Assembly: GCF_017875645.1 (NCBI RefSeq)
Contig: NZ_JAGGMR010000001.1
Span: forward strand, 5,456,001 to 5,520,000
Origin: Nocardia goodfellowii
GTDB lineage: Bacteria > Actinomycetota > Actinomycetes > Mycobacteriales > Mycobacteriaceae
Reading direction: 5' to 3'
DNA length: 64,000 nucleotides
Each line of letters starts with the position of its first letter. The stretch's first letter is position 1. Of this stretch, positions 49,369 to 57,936 are shown in pieces. The notes below the pieces were generated by a model that saw only the letters and a program-made list of their open reading frames with translations, was not told where the DNA came from and ran no database searches. Both the position numbers and the translations under genes were made by a program.

Positions 49369-51621
49369 ATGCCGGGCGAGTTCACCCGCTGGATAGAACT
49401 GATCGTCCGGCGGCGGTTCACCGTCATCGTGGTCGTGGTCGGCGGCCTGCTGACGCTCGGCGGTTACGGCCTGGGACTGCACGATCACCTCAGCGTCAGC
49501 GGGTGGGACGACCCCGGCTCGGAATCGGCGCGGGCGCTCCGGCTCGAGCGCCACGCGTTCGGTTACGACCACGTCGCCGATGTACTGCTGCTGTTCCACG
49601 CGCCCGCCGGCAGCACCGTCGACGACCCGCGGTTCGCGGCCGCTGTCGTCGGCCACCTCGACAGTCTGCCGCGCCAGTTCCCGGACCAGATCGCCAAGAT
49701 CAACGGCGCCTACTGGGCCACCGAGACCGGGCTGGCGGTGCCCGAGATCTTCGGCACCGAGCAGCGCGAGCACGCGTTCGCCTCGATCGCACTGCGCGGC
49801 GACGACGACACGACCGTGCTGAACAACTATCGGAAGATCGCGGCCGAACTTCCGCTGCCGGGCCTCGACATGGAGGTCGCGGGTGGACAACCGGTCGCCC
49901 TCGCGCTCAACGACACGATGGCACACGACCAGCGCCGCATGGAGCTGGTCGCGATCCCCGCGGTCGCGGTGCTGCTGTTCTTCCTGTTCGGCGGGGTGGT
50001 CGCCGCGGCGCTACCGTTGGCCGTCGGCGGGCTGACGGTACTCGGCGCGTGGGGCATCGTTCGCTTGCTGACCACCTTCATGGAAGTGAATTCCTTTGTT
50101 TCCCCGGTAGTTTCGATGATCGGCCTCGGCTTGGCCATCGACTACGGGCTGTTCATCGTGAGCCGGTTCCGGGAAGAGCTGGCCGCGGGCCACGAGGTGC
50201 CCGACGCGGTAGGGCGTGCGGTGGCGACCGCGGGGCGCACGGTGGTGTTCTCCGCGACCATCGTGGTGGCCGCAGCGGGCGCGATCCTGTTGCTGCCACA
50301 CGGGTTCCTGCGCTCGTTCGCCTTGGGCGCGATGGTGACGGTCGCGCTGGCGGCGGCCGTATCGGTCACCGTGCTGCCCGCCGTCCTGGTCGTACTCGGC
50401 CGGCGAGTGGACCGGCTGGGCTTCAATCGGTTCCACTCCCGCCGCGCCGGCACCGAACAGCGGAACAATCCCTGGGGCCGGATCGCCGGGGCGGTCATGC
50501 GCAAGCCGATCCTGGTCGCGGTGCCGGTGGTGGCGATCCTGGTGGTGCTCATCGCACCGGTGCGCGATGTGGCCTTCGGTGGCATCTCCGAACGCTTCCT
50601 GCCACCGGAGCACCCGACGCGCACGGCACAGCAGCATTTCGACGAGCTTTTCCCGCTGCGCCAGATCAACCCGGTCGAACTCGTGGTGATCACTCGCGCC
50701 GATGCCGACATGGATGTCGTGCTGGAGACGGCGAACCGGGCACCCGGGCTGAAAGCACCTTTCCCTTCCCCGCTGCACGCACCCGCACAATTGGGCGTCT
50801 TCACCACCTCGACCGTGCTGCAGAACGCGCACGACGCCGAAGAGACGATCGACTATCTGCGCGCCATGCCGACCCCGAGCGGCACGATCGTGCTGGTCGG
50901 CGGTCAGTCGGCCGTGGAGCAGGACAGTGTGGACGCGCTGCTGCACCGGATGCCCTGGGTGGTCGCGCTGGCATTCCTGCTCACCACAGTGCTGATGGTG
51001 CTGGCCTTCGGGTCGCTGGTGCTGCCGTTGCAGGCCGGGCTGCTGAACCTGCTCGGGCTCGGCTCCACCCTGGGCGTTCTCACCTGGATCTTCGTCCAAG
51101 GGCACGGCGCCGAACTCCTGGGCTTCACACCGCAACCGATCATGGCACTGGTTCTGGTCCTGATCATTTCGGTCATCTACGGGCTGTCCACCGACTATCA
51201 GGTCTTCCTGCTCGCCCGCATCCACGAGGCGCGGGTGAACGGTGCGACGAACACCGAGGCGGTGCGCGCCGGCATCGCGCGCACCGGATGGATCATCACC
51301 GCCGCGGCCCTGATCTTGACCGTGGTGTGCGGCGCCTTCGCGTTGTCGGAACTGGTGATGATGCAGTACATCGCGATCGGCATGGTGACGGCACTGGTCA
51401 TCGATGCCACCGTTTTGCGGATGCTGCTGGTGCCCGCGACGATGCGAGTTCTCGGCGAGGCCTACTGGTGGGCGCCGGGTCCGCTGCGTCGGCTGGCGCG
51501 GCGCGGTGCGCCGGTCGAGGTCACCGAGCCAGAGGCCGAAAACGACACGCCGCGTGGAGAACTCGACGTAGTGCCCGGCGAATTGACGGAACCGGTCGTC
51601 GAGGCGGCGGCACGGCGATAG
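49369..51621 (+). CDS. MmpL-family RND lipid transporter
   Basis: A 750-residue membrane protein with two MMPL repeats, each one periplasmic porter domain plus about five to six helices. TM1 is VRRRFTVIVVVVGGLLTL. The proton-relay Asp-Tyr pairs of the family are present: Asp258-Tyr259 (GLGLAIDYGLFIVSRF) and Asp609-Tyr610 (GLSTDYQVFLLARIHE). It lacks the long cytoplasmic C-terminal tail of MmpL3, so it is of the smaller MmpL/ActII-3 type. Divergent from the PKS, it is expected to export the lipid product across the inner membrane. No MmpS partner is nearby. Confidence 0.92.
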   Translation: MPGEFTRWIELIVRRRFTVIVVVVGGLLTLGGYGLGLHDHLSVSGWDDPGSESARALRLERHAFGYDHVADVLLLFHAPAGSTVDDPRFAAAVVGHLDSLPRQFPDQIAKINGAYWATETGLAVPEIFGTEQREHAFASIALRGDDDTTVLNNYRKIAAELPLPGLDMEVAGGQPVALALNDTMAHDQRRMELVAIPAVAVLLFFLFGGVVAAALPLAVGGLTVLGAWGIVRLLTTFMEVNSFVSPVVSMIGLGLAIDYGLFIVSRFREELAAGHEVPDAVGRAVATAGRTVVFSATIVVAAAGAILLLPHGFLRSFALGAMVTVALAAAVSVTVLPAVLVVLGRRVDRLGFNRFHSRRAGTEQRNNPWGRIAGAVMRKPILVAVPVVAILVVLIAPVRDVAFGGISERFLPPEHPTRTAQQHFDELFPLRQINPVELVVITRADADMDVVLETANRAPGLKAPFPSPLHAPAQLGVFTTSTVLQNAHDAEETIDYLRAMPTPSGTIVLVGGQSAVEQDSVDALLHRMPWVVALAFLLTTVLMVLAFGSLVLPLQAGLLNLLGLGSTLGVLTWIFVQGHGAELLGFTPQPIMALVLVLIISVIYGLSTDYQVFLLARIHEARVNGATNTEAVRAGIARTGWIITAAALILTVVCGAFALSELVMMQYIAIGMVTALVIDATVLRMLLVPATMRVLGEAYWWAPGPLRRLARRGAPVEVTEPEAENDTPRGELDVVPGELTEPVVEAAARR

Positions 51622-51656
51622 CGCCGGATCGACTACCCGGCGTTGTCTGTCGGGGT

Positions 51657-51675
51657 TGTGGCGCGGCAGGCCACA
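51657..51675 (+). terminator. Hairpin terminator after mmpL
   Basis: TGTGGC / GCCACA with a 7-base loop between the convergent mmpL and alcohol dehydrogenase genes. Short stem; moderate support. Confidence 0.45.
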
Positions 51676-51693
51676 GCCGCGGCGCTTCGCGTG

Positions 51694-52782
51694 CTACCAA
51701 CTCAGAACAGGTTTGACGACGTGCCCCGCTCGCTGATCGGCGAGGGCCGCATTGATTTCGGTGTAAGGGTAGACCCGGACCAGGCGATCCAGCGGCAACT
51801 GTCCGGCCGCATACAACCCCAGCAGTTCGGGAATGAAGCGGCGCGGAACCGCGTCGCCCTCGAGACAACCGCGAATCGTCTTGCCCGACAGCACGATATC
51901 GCGCACGTCGATCGGCGGGACGCCGGTTCCCAGACCGACCGCGGTGACCGTGCCACCGATCGCAAGGCTCGCCACCGCGGCGGCGAGAACCTCCGGGCGT
52001 CCGGTGGTGTCGAGAGCGTGGGTGGCTCCGGCTCCGGTGCGGTCCCGGACCGCCGCCACCGGGTCGGCGTCCGCCGGATCCAGGGCATGCGCGGCACCGA
52101 GTTCGAGCGCGAGAGCCCTTCGGTGCGCCGAGGTTTCGACCACAATCACCGTGGCGCCGCGGGTGCGCGCGGCGAGCAACCCCGCCATGCCCACCGCTCC
52201 GGCCCCGTAGATCACCAGCACCGCGTCCGGTTCCGGACGCAGCACCTCGAGTACCGCACCCGCCCCGGTCTGGAATCCGCAGCCCAGCGGGGCGGCGATC
52301 GCCAGATCCGTCGTCGCCGGGACGACGACGGCGTTGTCCGCGGCGGCCAGCGCGTAGCCCGCGAAACTGGACTGGCCGAAGAATCCGTCCCGGACCACGG
52401 TGTCGCCGATCGTGACTCGTGGACTGCCGTCCGGCCGCGCGCCGAACTGGTTCAGTCGCGTCGATTCGGCGCAGTAGGCCGGGCGGTCGAGCCGGCAGTT
52501 CCGGCAGGCGCCGCAATGACGGTAGGTCAGCACCACATGGTCGCCGGGGCGGATATCCGCGACCTCGGCACCGACCGCCGTCACCACGCCCGCGCCCTCG
52601 TGGCCGAGCAGGATCGGGCGCTCCGGCGCGCCGATCGCGCGGGAAATCAGGTCGGTGTGGCAGATGCCCGAGGCCACGATGCGGACGAGCACCTCCCGCC
52701 CGCGGGGTTCGTCGACGAAGACCGGTTCGATCGTGAAGTCGCGCCGTGGGTCCCGGGAGATGGCGGCGTGGGTGTCGGGCAA
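51694..52782 (-). CDS. Zinc-dependent medium-chain alcohol dehydrogenase
   Basis: A 362-residue MDR-type enzyme. Catalytic Zn ligands: Cys in GICHTDL, His in GHEGAG and a Cys in LGCGFQTGAGAVL. The structural Zn lobe is CGACRNCRLDRPAYC. Rossmann motif YGAGAVGMAGLLAA. Similar to actinomycete aryl-alcohol and benzyl-alcohol dehydrogenases. The start is TTG 52782, two bases after the stop of the preceding GXWXG gene, so it is made by translational coupling. The pair is under the TetR at 53331. Substrate unknown, probably a hydrophobic alcohol or aldehyde. Confidence 0.9.
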   Translation of the reverse strand: MPDTHAAISRDPRRDFTIEPVFVDEPRGREVLVRIVASGICHTDLISRAIGAPERPILLGHEGAGVVTAVGAEVADIRPGDHVVLTYRHCGACRNCRLDRPAYCAESTRLNQFGARPDGSPRVTIGDTVVRDGFFGQSSFAGYALAAADNAVVVPATTDLAIAAPLGCGFQTGAGAVLEVLRPEPDAVLVIYGAGAVGMAGLLAARTRGATVIVVETSAHRRALALELGAAHALDPADADPVAAVRDRTGAGATHALDTTGRPEVLAAAVASLAIGGTVTAVGLGTGVPPIDVRDIVLSGKTIRGCLEGDAVPRRFIPELLGLYAAGQLPLDRLVRVYPYTEINAALADQRAGHVVKPVLSW

Positions 52783-52783
52783 C

Positions 52784-53254
52784 TCAGGCTCGCTCGAGCA
52801 GGAAGTAGAAGTGCTGACCGTCGGCGAGCACCAGGTCGGGGCGGCCGTTCATGATGCCCATCAGCGTCACGTCGTCGAGCTTCTTGAAGTGATCGAACAC
52901 CGGCCGGGCGTCATAGACCATGGTCGCGGTGACCTCGCCGCGGAACTCGATATTCCACAGAGAGGCTTCACCACCGCCGCCGAGCGCGGTATCGGAGAAC
53001 AGCGTGCCGTCCTCGGCCCGGCAGATCAGCGGCTTGGCTTCCGCCAGTGAGACAAAGGTTTTGCCGTACCAGCGGCTGCGTGCCAGCGCCCGGCACAGCG
53101 GGTGGCCGGTCTGGAAGGCCGATCCCTTCCATTCGCCCAAGATGTCCTCGGCGCGCACCGGTTCCGAGCTATGCCACAGGGCGTCCAGGTCGGTCACCGC
53201 GACGCCGCCCGGCAGCGCCGCCAACTCGCGCCAGTTCTGGCTCGTCTCACTCAT
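52784..53254 (-). CDS. GXWXG/DUF4334 domain protein
   Basis: A 156-residue protein with an N-terminal GXWXG domain (SSEPVRAEDILGEWKGSAFQTGHPLCRAL; G-E-W-K-G) and a C-terminal DUF4334 domain (IEFRGEVTATMVYDARPVFDHFKKLDDVTLMGIMNGRPD). Both domains are of unknown function and are typical of actinomycetes, often next to oxidoreductases. It is first of a two-gene operon with the ADH, and faces a divergent TetR across a large palindrome. Confidence 0.88.
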   Translation of the reverse strand: MSETSQNWRELAALPGGVAVTDLDALWHSSEPVRAEDILGEWKGSAFQTGHPLCRALARSRWYGKTFVSLAEAKPLICRAEDGTLFSDTALGGGGEASLWNIEFRGEVTATMVYDARPVFDHFKKLDDVTLMGIMNGRPDLVLADGQHFYFLLERA

Positions 53255-53270
53255 CGCTGCTCCATTCCCA

Positions 53271-53310
53271 AACCGTTTGGTTCGGGAATCTATACCCGAA
53301 CCAAACGGTT
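53271..53310. promoter_or_regulatory. 40-bp perfect inverted-repeat operator
   Basis: Arms AACCGTTTGGTTCGGG and its exact complement (16 bp each) around an 8-base spacer, AATCTATA. Each arm itself contains an AACC-n4-GGTT dyad, so it is a two-site operator between the GXWXG and TetR genes. Confidence 0.75.
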
Positions 53311-53330
53311 CGGCAAGCTAGGATGCCGGG

Positions 53331-53891
53331 ATGCGCTCCGCCGGACACGCCACCAGAGAGCGAATCCTCGCCGCCGCCAAAGCCGAGTTCGCCCGCTACG
53401 GAATCGCCGGCGCGCGGATCAATCGAATCGCCGCCGAGGCCAACGCCAGCAAAGAACGCCTCTACGCGTACTTCGCCGGCAAAGACGAGCTGTACGCGGC
53501 CGTGACCGCTCAGTGGGCCGACACCACCACCTCCGAAACCGCGCTCGACGCCAAGGATCTGCCGGCCTACGCCGGAAGGTTGTTCGACCACTATCTGCAC
53601 AACCCCGACAACGCCCGGCTCCAGGCCTGGGCGGAAATCGAGGACACCCGCATCCCCGCCGCCGACGCGGCCATTCGCGAAGCCGTAGCACCCAAGATCG
53701 CCGAGATCCGGCGCGGCCAGGAGGACGGACTCGTCACCGACCTCTTCCATCCCTTCACTTTGCTGACCCTGCTGACCGATCTGGCACGCACTGCCGCCGT
53801 GCACGCGCTGCACAATGACGGCGCCGACGCGGACGAGCGGCGAGCGGCCACCGTGCTCGCGGTCCGGCGACTCACCGCCCCCGGAAGATGA
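53331..53891 (+). CDS. TetR-family transcriptional regulator
   Basis: A 186-residue regulator. HTH ILAAAKAEFARYGIAGARINRIAAEANASKERLYAYFAGKDELYAAV (about 11-57) and a TetR_C_17-type ligand domain (LPAYAGRLFDHYLHNPDNARLQAWAEIE). It is a paralogue of the TetR at 27147. It is predicted to bind the 40-bp palindrome 20 bp upstream and to repress the divergent GXWXG-ADH operon. Confidence 0.88.
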   Translation: MRSAGHATRERILAAAKAEFARYGIAGARINRIAAEANASKERLYAYFAGKDELYAAVTAQWADTTTSETALDAKDLPAYAGRLFDHYLHNPDNARLQAWAEIEDTRIPAADAAIREAVAPKIAEIRRGQEDGLVTDLFHPFTLLTLLTDLARTAAVHALHNDGADADERRAATVLAVRRLTAPGR

Positions 53892-54013
53892 CCTAGCGGC
53901 CTTCTGGCCAGCGATGTTTCCCGCTCGACAGATTTCTCACATCTCGTTGACATGTCGCCAACAATGTCGACACGCTGTTCCCGAACCGTAACGAGAGTTC
54001 GGTGCGTCGAGTA

Positions 54014-54769
54014 ATGAGCGAGGACGGCATGACACAGGCGATGTGGAGCGAGCGTGCTGCGGTCCCTCGGGCGCGCGACCTCGCCGATCGCGGTGCGCGA
54101 GCGGCGCAGCGCCAGCAGATTTTGGCGGCAGCCGGCGACGTCTTCGGGCGTTGCGGGTATCACGCGGCTCAGATGCACGAGATCGCCGACCGGGCCGACA
54201 CCAGCAAACCGACCGTGTACAAACACTTTTCGAGCAAACTCGACCTCTACCTGGCGGTGCTCCAAGTGCGCCTGGACCGATTGGTCGACGGGGTCCGAGT
54301 CGCCCTGAGCGCCGAGACCGACCGCGCCCGAGCCGCCGTCGAGGTCTACTTCGATTTCATCGACAGTGACCCGCAGGGGTTCCGCCTCGTCTTCGAAACC
54401 GAGGTGCCGAGCGAACCAGCCGTGCGCCTGCGCGTCGACCACGCGATCGATGATTGCATCCTCGCGGTCGCCGGGCTGCTGGCCCGAAATCTCGACGCCG
54501 ATCTGTTCCGAGCCCGCATGCTCGCCGCCGGCCTGGTGGGAATCTGCCGGTTCACCGCACGGCAATGGCTGGACTCCGGCCGTCCGATCGCCAAAGATCA
54601 GGCGATCACCACGACGACGATGCTGTGCGCGCGCGGATTATCCGGAGTGCCGCTCGTGCGTCCTCACCCGCAACCGGCTACCGGCCGCCGGTCTTTCGAC
54701 CAGTCGACGCCGATCGAGTCGCGCGTGCCGCGGCACGGTTATCCCGATGGAAACCCAGGTGGTCGTTGA
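54014..54769 (+). CDS. TetR-family transcriptional regulator
   Basis: A 251-residue regulator. The HTH is QILAAAGDVFGRCGYHAAQMHEIADRADTSKPTVYKHFSSKLDLYLAV. The ligand domain has VYFDFIDSDPQGFRLVFETEVPSEPAVRLRVD, as in a group of actinomycete TetRs of the TetR_C_33 type. The last about 30 residues extend into, and overlap by 92 bp, the opposite UvrA-like gene. This tail (ATGRRSFDQSTPIESRVPRHG) may have arisen by loss of an earlier stop. A GTG at 54002 is an alternative start. Confidence 0.8.
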   Translation: MSEDGMTQAMWSERAAVPRARDLADRGARAAQRQQILAAAGDVFGRCGYHAAQMHEIADRADTSKPTVYKHFSSKLDLYLAVLQVRLDRLVDGVRVALSAETDRARAAVEVYFDFIDSDPQGFRLVFETEVPSEPAVRLRVDHAIDDCILAVAGLLARNLDADLFRARMLAAGLVGICRFTARQWLDSGRPIAKDQAITTTTMLCARGLSGVPLVRPHPQPATGRRSFDQSTPIESRVPRHGYPDGNPGGR

Positions 54770-57299
54770 GGTAGCGGCCGGTGATGCTCTGCGGATCGCC
54801 CGTGATGTCGTCCGGAATTCCGGTGGCGACGATGCGCCCGCCCGCGGTGCCGCCCCCGGGTCCCAGGTCGATGATGTAGTCGGCGTTGGCGATCATGTCG
54901 AGGTCGTGTTCGATGACGATGACGGTGGCGCCGTTGGTATTCAGGCGCTCGATGACCGCCAGCAGCGTGCGGATATCGAGGGGGTGCAGGCCGACGCTGG
55001 GTTCGTCGAAAATGAACAGGGTGTCGGTCTGGTCCCGGCCGAGTTCGGTGGCGAGCTTGAGTCGTTGCGCTTCGCCGCCGGAGAGTGCGGGAGTGGCTTC
55101 GCCGAGGGTGAGGTATCCCAGGCCGAGATCGATGAGTGTTTGCAATCGGGTGCGGACGCGGCGAATATCGGCGGTGAGATCGATGGCCTCGGCGACAGTG
55201 CGAGTGAGCAGATCCGGCAACGAGATTCCGTTGTCCGCAGCGCCCGTCGGGCGTTCGACCTCGCCGGCGGCGGGCGCGTAGCGGGTGCCGCCGCATTCGG
55301 GGCAGTCGATGTCGACGTCGGGCAGAAACTGCACGTCGAGAGAAACCTGGCCGGTGCCCTCGCAGCGGGGGCACCGGAGCGAGCCGGTGTTGTAGGAGAA
55401 GTCCGCGGCCTTCAGCCCGCGATCGACGGCGGCGGGGGTGGCGGCGTAGGCGCGGCGCAGATCGTCGAGCACGCCGCTGTAGGTGGCGACGGTGGAGCGG
55501 ACGTTGATGCCGATGGGGGTGGCGTCGACCATGTCGACGCGGCTGATTCCCGCAGCATCCACGGCGACAACGTGATCAGGCAATGGGTGGCCCGCAGTGT
55601 GGGCCGTGAGTCCGGGGACGAGGCTGTCCAGGATCAGAGTGGTCTTACCCGAACCGGAGACGCCGGTCACCGCGGTCACCCGGCCCTGCGGGATGTCCGC
55701 TCGCAGAGCGTGCACGGTGTGCAGCGGGCGGGTCGAGAGGTGGATGCGCCCGCGATCGAACATCTCTTTGGCACTCGCACGGTCCCGGACGACGACAGGT
55801 TCGCGGCCGGTGAGGAATCCGCCGAACAGCGATGACCGGTTTTCGCCGAGGTCGGCGGGACTACCGGTGGCCAGCACGCGGCCACCTTCGACGCCGGAAC
55901 CGGGACCCATCTCGATGAGCCAGTCCGCCTCACGCAAAACCTGGACGTCGTGGTCGACGCAGACCACCGAATTGCCGTCGCGCAACAGATCCCGCATGAC
56001 GCCGAGCAGGCCGTCGACATTGGACGGGTGCAGGCCGATCGACGGTTCGTCCAGGACGTAGAGCACCCCGGTGGTCTGGTTGCGCACCGCGCGGGCGAGT
56101 TGCACACGCTGGCGTTCGCCGGTCGACAGGGTGGACCCGGCCCGGTCCAGGCTGAGGTATCCCAGCCCGAGGTCGAGCAGCCGACGCGCCATCTCGAGCA
56201 GCTTGTCGACCAGATTGCGTGCCATTTGCCGCATTTCGGGCGGCAGGGTCTGCTCGAGAGTGGGCGCCCAGGCGACGAGTTCATCGAGGGACTTCTGGCT
56301 GGCCTGGGCGAGATCGATACCGTCGACCTGTGATCGGCGGGCTTTGTCGCTGAGCCGGGTGCCGTGGCAGTCCGGGCACACCTGAGCGCTGATGAACTTG
56401 TCGACCCGGGTCAGACCGCGTTCACTGGTGGCCTTGTTCAGTGCCTCCTGCACCGACCGCACCGCGTTGCGATAGGTGAAGTCCATCTCGAACAGCTTGC
56501 CGTTCTTCGTGGGCACCTTGATATGCCGCTTCTCGGGCGGCCCGTGCAGCACGATCTCGCGTTCGGCGGCGCGCAGCTTTTTGTAAGGCACGTCGGTGCG
56601 CACGCCCATTTCGGCGACGACCTGGGGCATCACGGTCAGCCCGAACATCGACCAGGGCGCGACCGCGCCTTCGTCGATGCTGCGTGACGGGTCGGGCACC
56701 AGCGCATCCTCGTTCACCTCGCGCACCACCCCGGTGCCCGCGCAGCGCGGGCACGCACCATCGGAGTTGAAGGCGAGCGATTCCGCGCCCGGCGGAGAGA
56801 ACACCGCCCCGCACACCGGGCAGGTCAGGTCGCGATCGAGTGCCACGTCGATGGTCGGGTCGAGGCGGTGGCCGTTGGGGCAGCAGTGCGATCCGAGCCG
56901 CGAATACATCAACCGCAACACGTTGAGCAGCTCGGTCGAAGTGCCGAAGGTGCTGCGCACCCCGGGCACACCGGGCCGCTGGCGCAATGCCAAGGCCGCG
57001 GGCACGTGCTCGACGCTGTCGACCGCCGCGCGCGGCGCCTGCGCCATGCGCCGGCGCGTATAGGTCGACAAGGCCTCGATATAGCGCCGCGACCCCTCCG
57101 CGTACAGCACCCCCATCGCCAGCGACGACTTGCCCGACCCCGACACTCCCGCCACCGCGACCAGCGTGCGCAGCGGCACTGTCACATCGATGTTCTTCAG
57201 ATTGTGTCCCCGCGCGCCGCGCACCTCGATCGCCAGTGGCTGATCGCCCGGCGCGGCGGCCCGCTTCGCAGCATCGGCCGAGGTCTTGTCGCCGGTCAT
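54678..57299 (-). CDS. UvrA-like ABC ATPase (UvrA2/DrrC type)
   Basis: An 873-residue protein with two UvrA nucleotide-binding domains. NBD1: Walker A GVSGSGKSS, zinc module CPVCGAVFSPPGAESL...CPRCAGTG and signature LSTGERQR. NBD2: Walker A GVSGSGKTT, zinc module CPRCEGTGQ...CPECGGTRY and signature LSGGEAQR. It is shorter than housekeeping UvrA (about 950). The family includes DrrC-like self-resistance proteins for DNA-binding drugs. AAGGAGA precedes ATG 57299; the open frame continues upstream without a start signal. It is the likely partner of neighbouring regulation, but no resistance substrate is evident. Confidence 0.88.
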   Translation of the reverse strand: MTGDKTSADAAKRAAAPGDQPLAIEVRGARGHNLKNIDVTVPLRTLVAVAGVSGSGKSSLAMGVLYAEGSRRYIEALSTYTRRRMAQAPRAAVDSVEHVPAALALRQRPGVPGVRSTFGTSTELLNVLRLMYSRLGSHCCPNGHRLDPTIDVALDRDLTCPVCGAVFSPPGAESLAFNSDGACPRCAGTGVVREVNEDALVPDPSRSIDEGAVAPWSMFGLTVMPQVVAEMGVRTDVPYKKLRAAEREIVLHGPPEKRHIKVPTKNGKLFEMDFTYRNAVRSVQEALNKATSERGLTRVDKFISAQVCPDCHGTRLSDKARRSQVDGIDLAQASQKSLDELVAWAPTLEQTLPPEMRQMARNLVDKLLEMARRLLDLGLGYLSLDRAGSTLSTGERQRVQLARAVRNQTTGVLYVLDEPSIGLHPSNVDGLLGVMRDLLRDGNSVVCVDHDVQVLREADWLIEMGPGSGVEGGRVLATGSPADLGENRSSLFGGFLTGREPVVVRDRASAKEMFDRGRIHLSTRPLHTVHALRADIPQGRVTAVTGVSGSGKTTLILDSLVPGLTAHTAGHPLPDHVVAVDAAGISRVDMVDATPIGINVRSTVATYSGVLDDLRRAYAATPAAVDRGLKAADFSYNTGSLRCPRCEGTGQVSLDVQFLPDVDIDCPECGGTRYAPAAGEVERPTGAADNGISLPDLLTRTVAEAIDLTADIRRVRTRLQTLIDLGLGYLTLGEATPALSGGEAQRLKLATELGRDQTDTLFIFDEPSVGLHPLDIRTLLAVIERLNTNGATVIVIEHDLDMIANADYIIDLGPGGGTAGGRIVATGIPDDITGDPQSITGRYLNDHLGFHRDNRAAARATRSASTGRKTGGR

Positions 57300-57468
57300 C
57301 GAATCTCCTTCAGCAGGGTTTGGTGAACCGGTTCCGCAGTGGCGGATTCGATCTTCCTCCTCGATTGCGCTGCCGGCCACAGGCGGCACGCGGCTCGCCG
57401 ACGACATCATCCGGCGTAGCCGGGCGCCAACGTGGCCACGCCCTCCGCAGCACGAACCGCGAACGTGC

Positions 57469-57873
57469 ATGGTGGACCATATGCGAATGCTGGTACGCAC
57501 CGAGAAGATCGCGCAGCGGCCGTTGAAAGTTCGGGTACACACCTCCGTGGGAACCGTGGAGGCGCTCTGGCGCGGCGATCCGCAGGAATCCGTCGGTGAA
57601 CATGTCGTCGAGTGGACCGTCGACGAAGATCTTTTCTGGGGCCGCAACACGCGACCGGCCGCAACTTCCCAGCCGGGATTCTGGCAGGAAGGCGACCGGC
57701 TGATCATCCGCGGGCAACTGCGTCTGACCGAGGACGGTGCCGCCATTCTCCAGATGGGTGGGTCATCAATTCTGTTCGATCTGGCATCGCCGATTCCTTC
57801 TGACAACGACGGCAGCTGGATAGAGGTCACTGTCGAAGCAGACAGTGTTGCCGTGTATCCCTATCGCCTCTGA
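57469..57873 (+). CDS. Hypothetical protein
   Basis: A 134-residue acidic soluble protein with no recognised family. Features are VEALWRGDPQESVGEHVVEWTVDEDLFWGRN, EGDRLIIRGQLRLTEDGAAILQMGG and a final DGSWIEVTVEADSVAVYPYRL, suggesting a beta-sandwich. Starts at 57469 or 57481 are possible. It is divergent from the UvrA-like gene and convergent with erm, with a strong hairpin between. Confidence 0.55.
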   Translation: MVDHMRMLVRTEKIAQRPLKVRVHTSVGTVEALWRGDPQESVGEHVVEWTVDEDLFWGRNTRPAATSQPGFWQEGDRLIIRGQLRLTEDGAAILQMGGSSILFDLASPIPSDNDGSWIEVTVEADSVAVYPYRL

Positions 57874-57899
57874 CCTCGGAGTGGCCCGCAGATGGTCAA

Positions 57900-57929
57900 A
57901 GACGCCGCCCCCTCACGAGGGCGGCGTCT
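57900..57929. terminator. Bidirectional hairpin terminator before erm's 3' end
   Basis: AGACGCCGCCC / GGGCGGCGTCT, perfect 11-bp arms with an 8-base loop, between the convergent hypothetical and erm genes. Confidence 0.75.
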
Positions 57930-57936
57930 GTTCGAA

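Noticed and set aside
42623..51716. Very long plus-strand frames opposite the PKS and overlapping mmpL
   Set aside because: Antisense or frame shadows of recognised PKS and MmpL genes.
57300..57830. N-terminal extension of the UvrA-like protein
   Set aside because: The frame stays open, but its composition is unlike UvrA, and AAGGAGA sits directly before ATG 57299.
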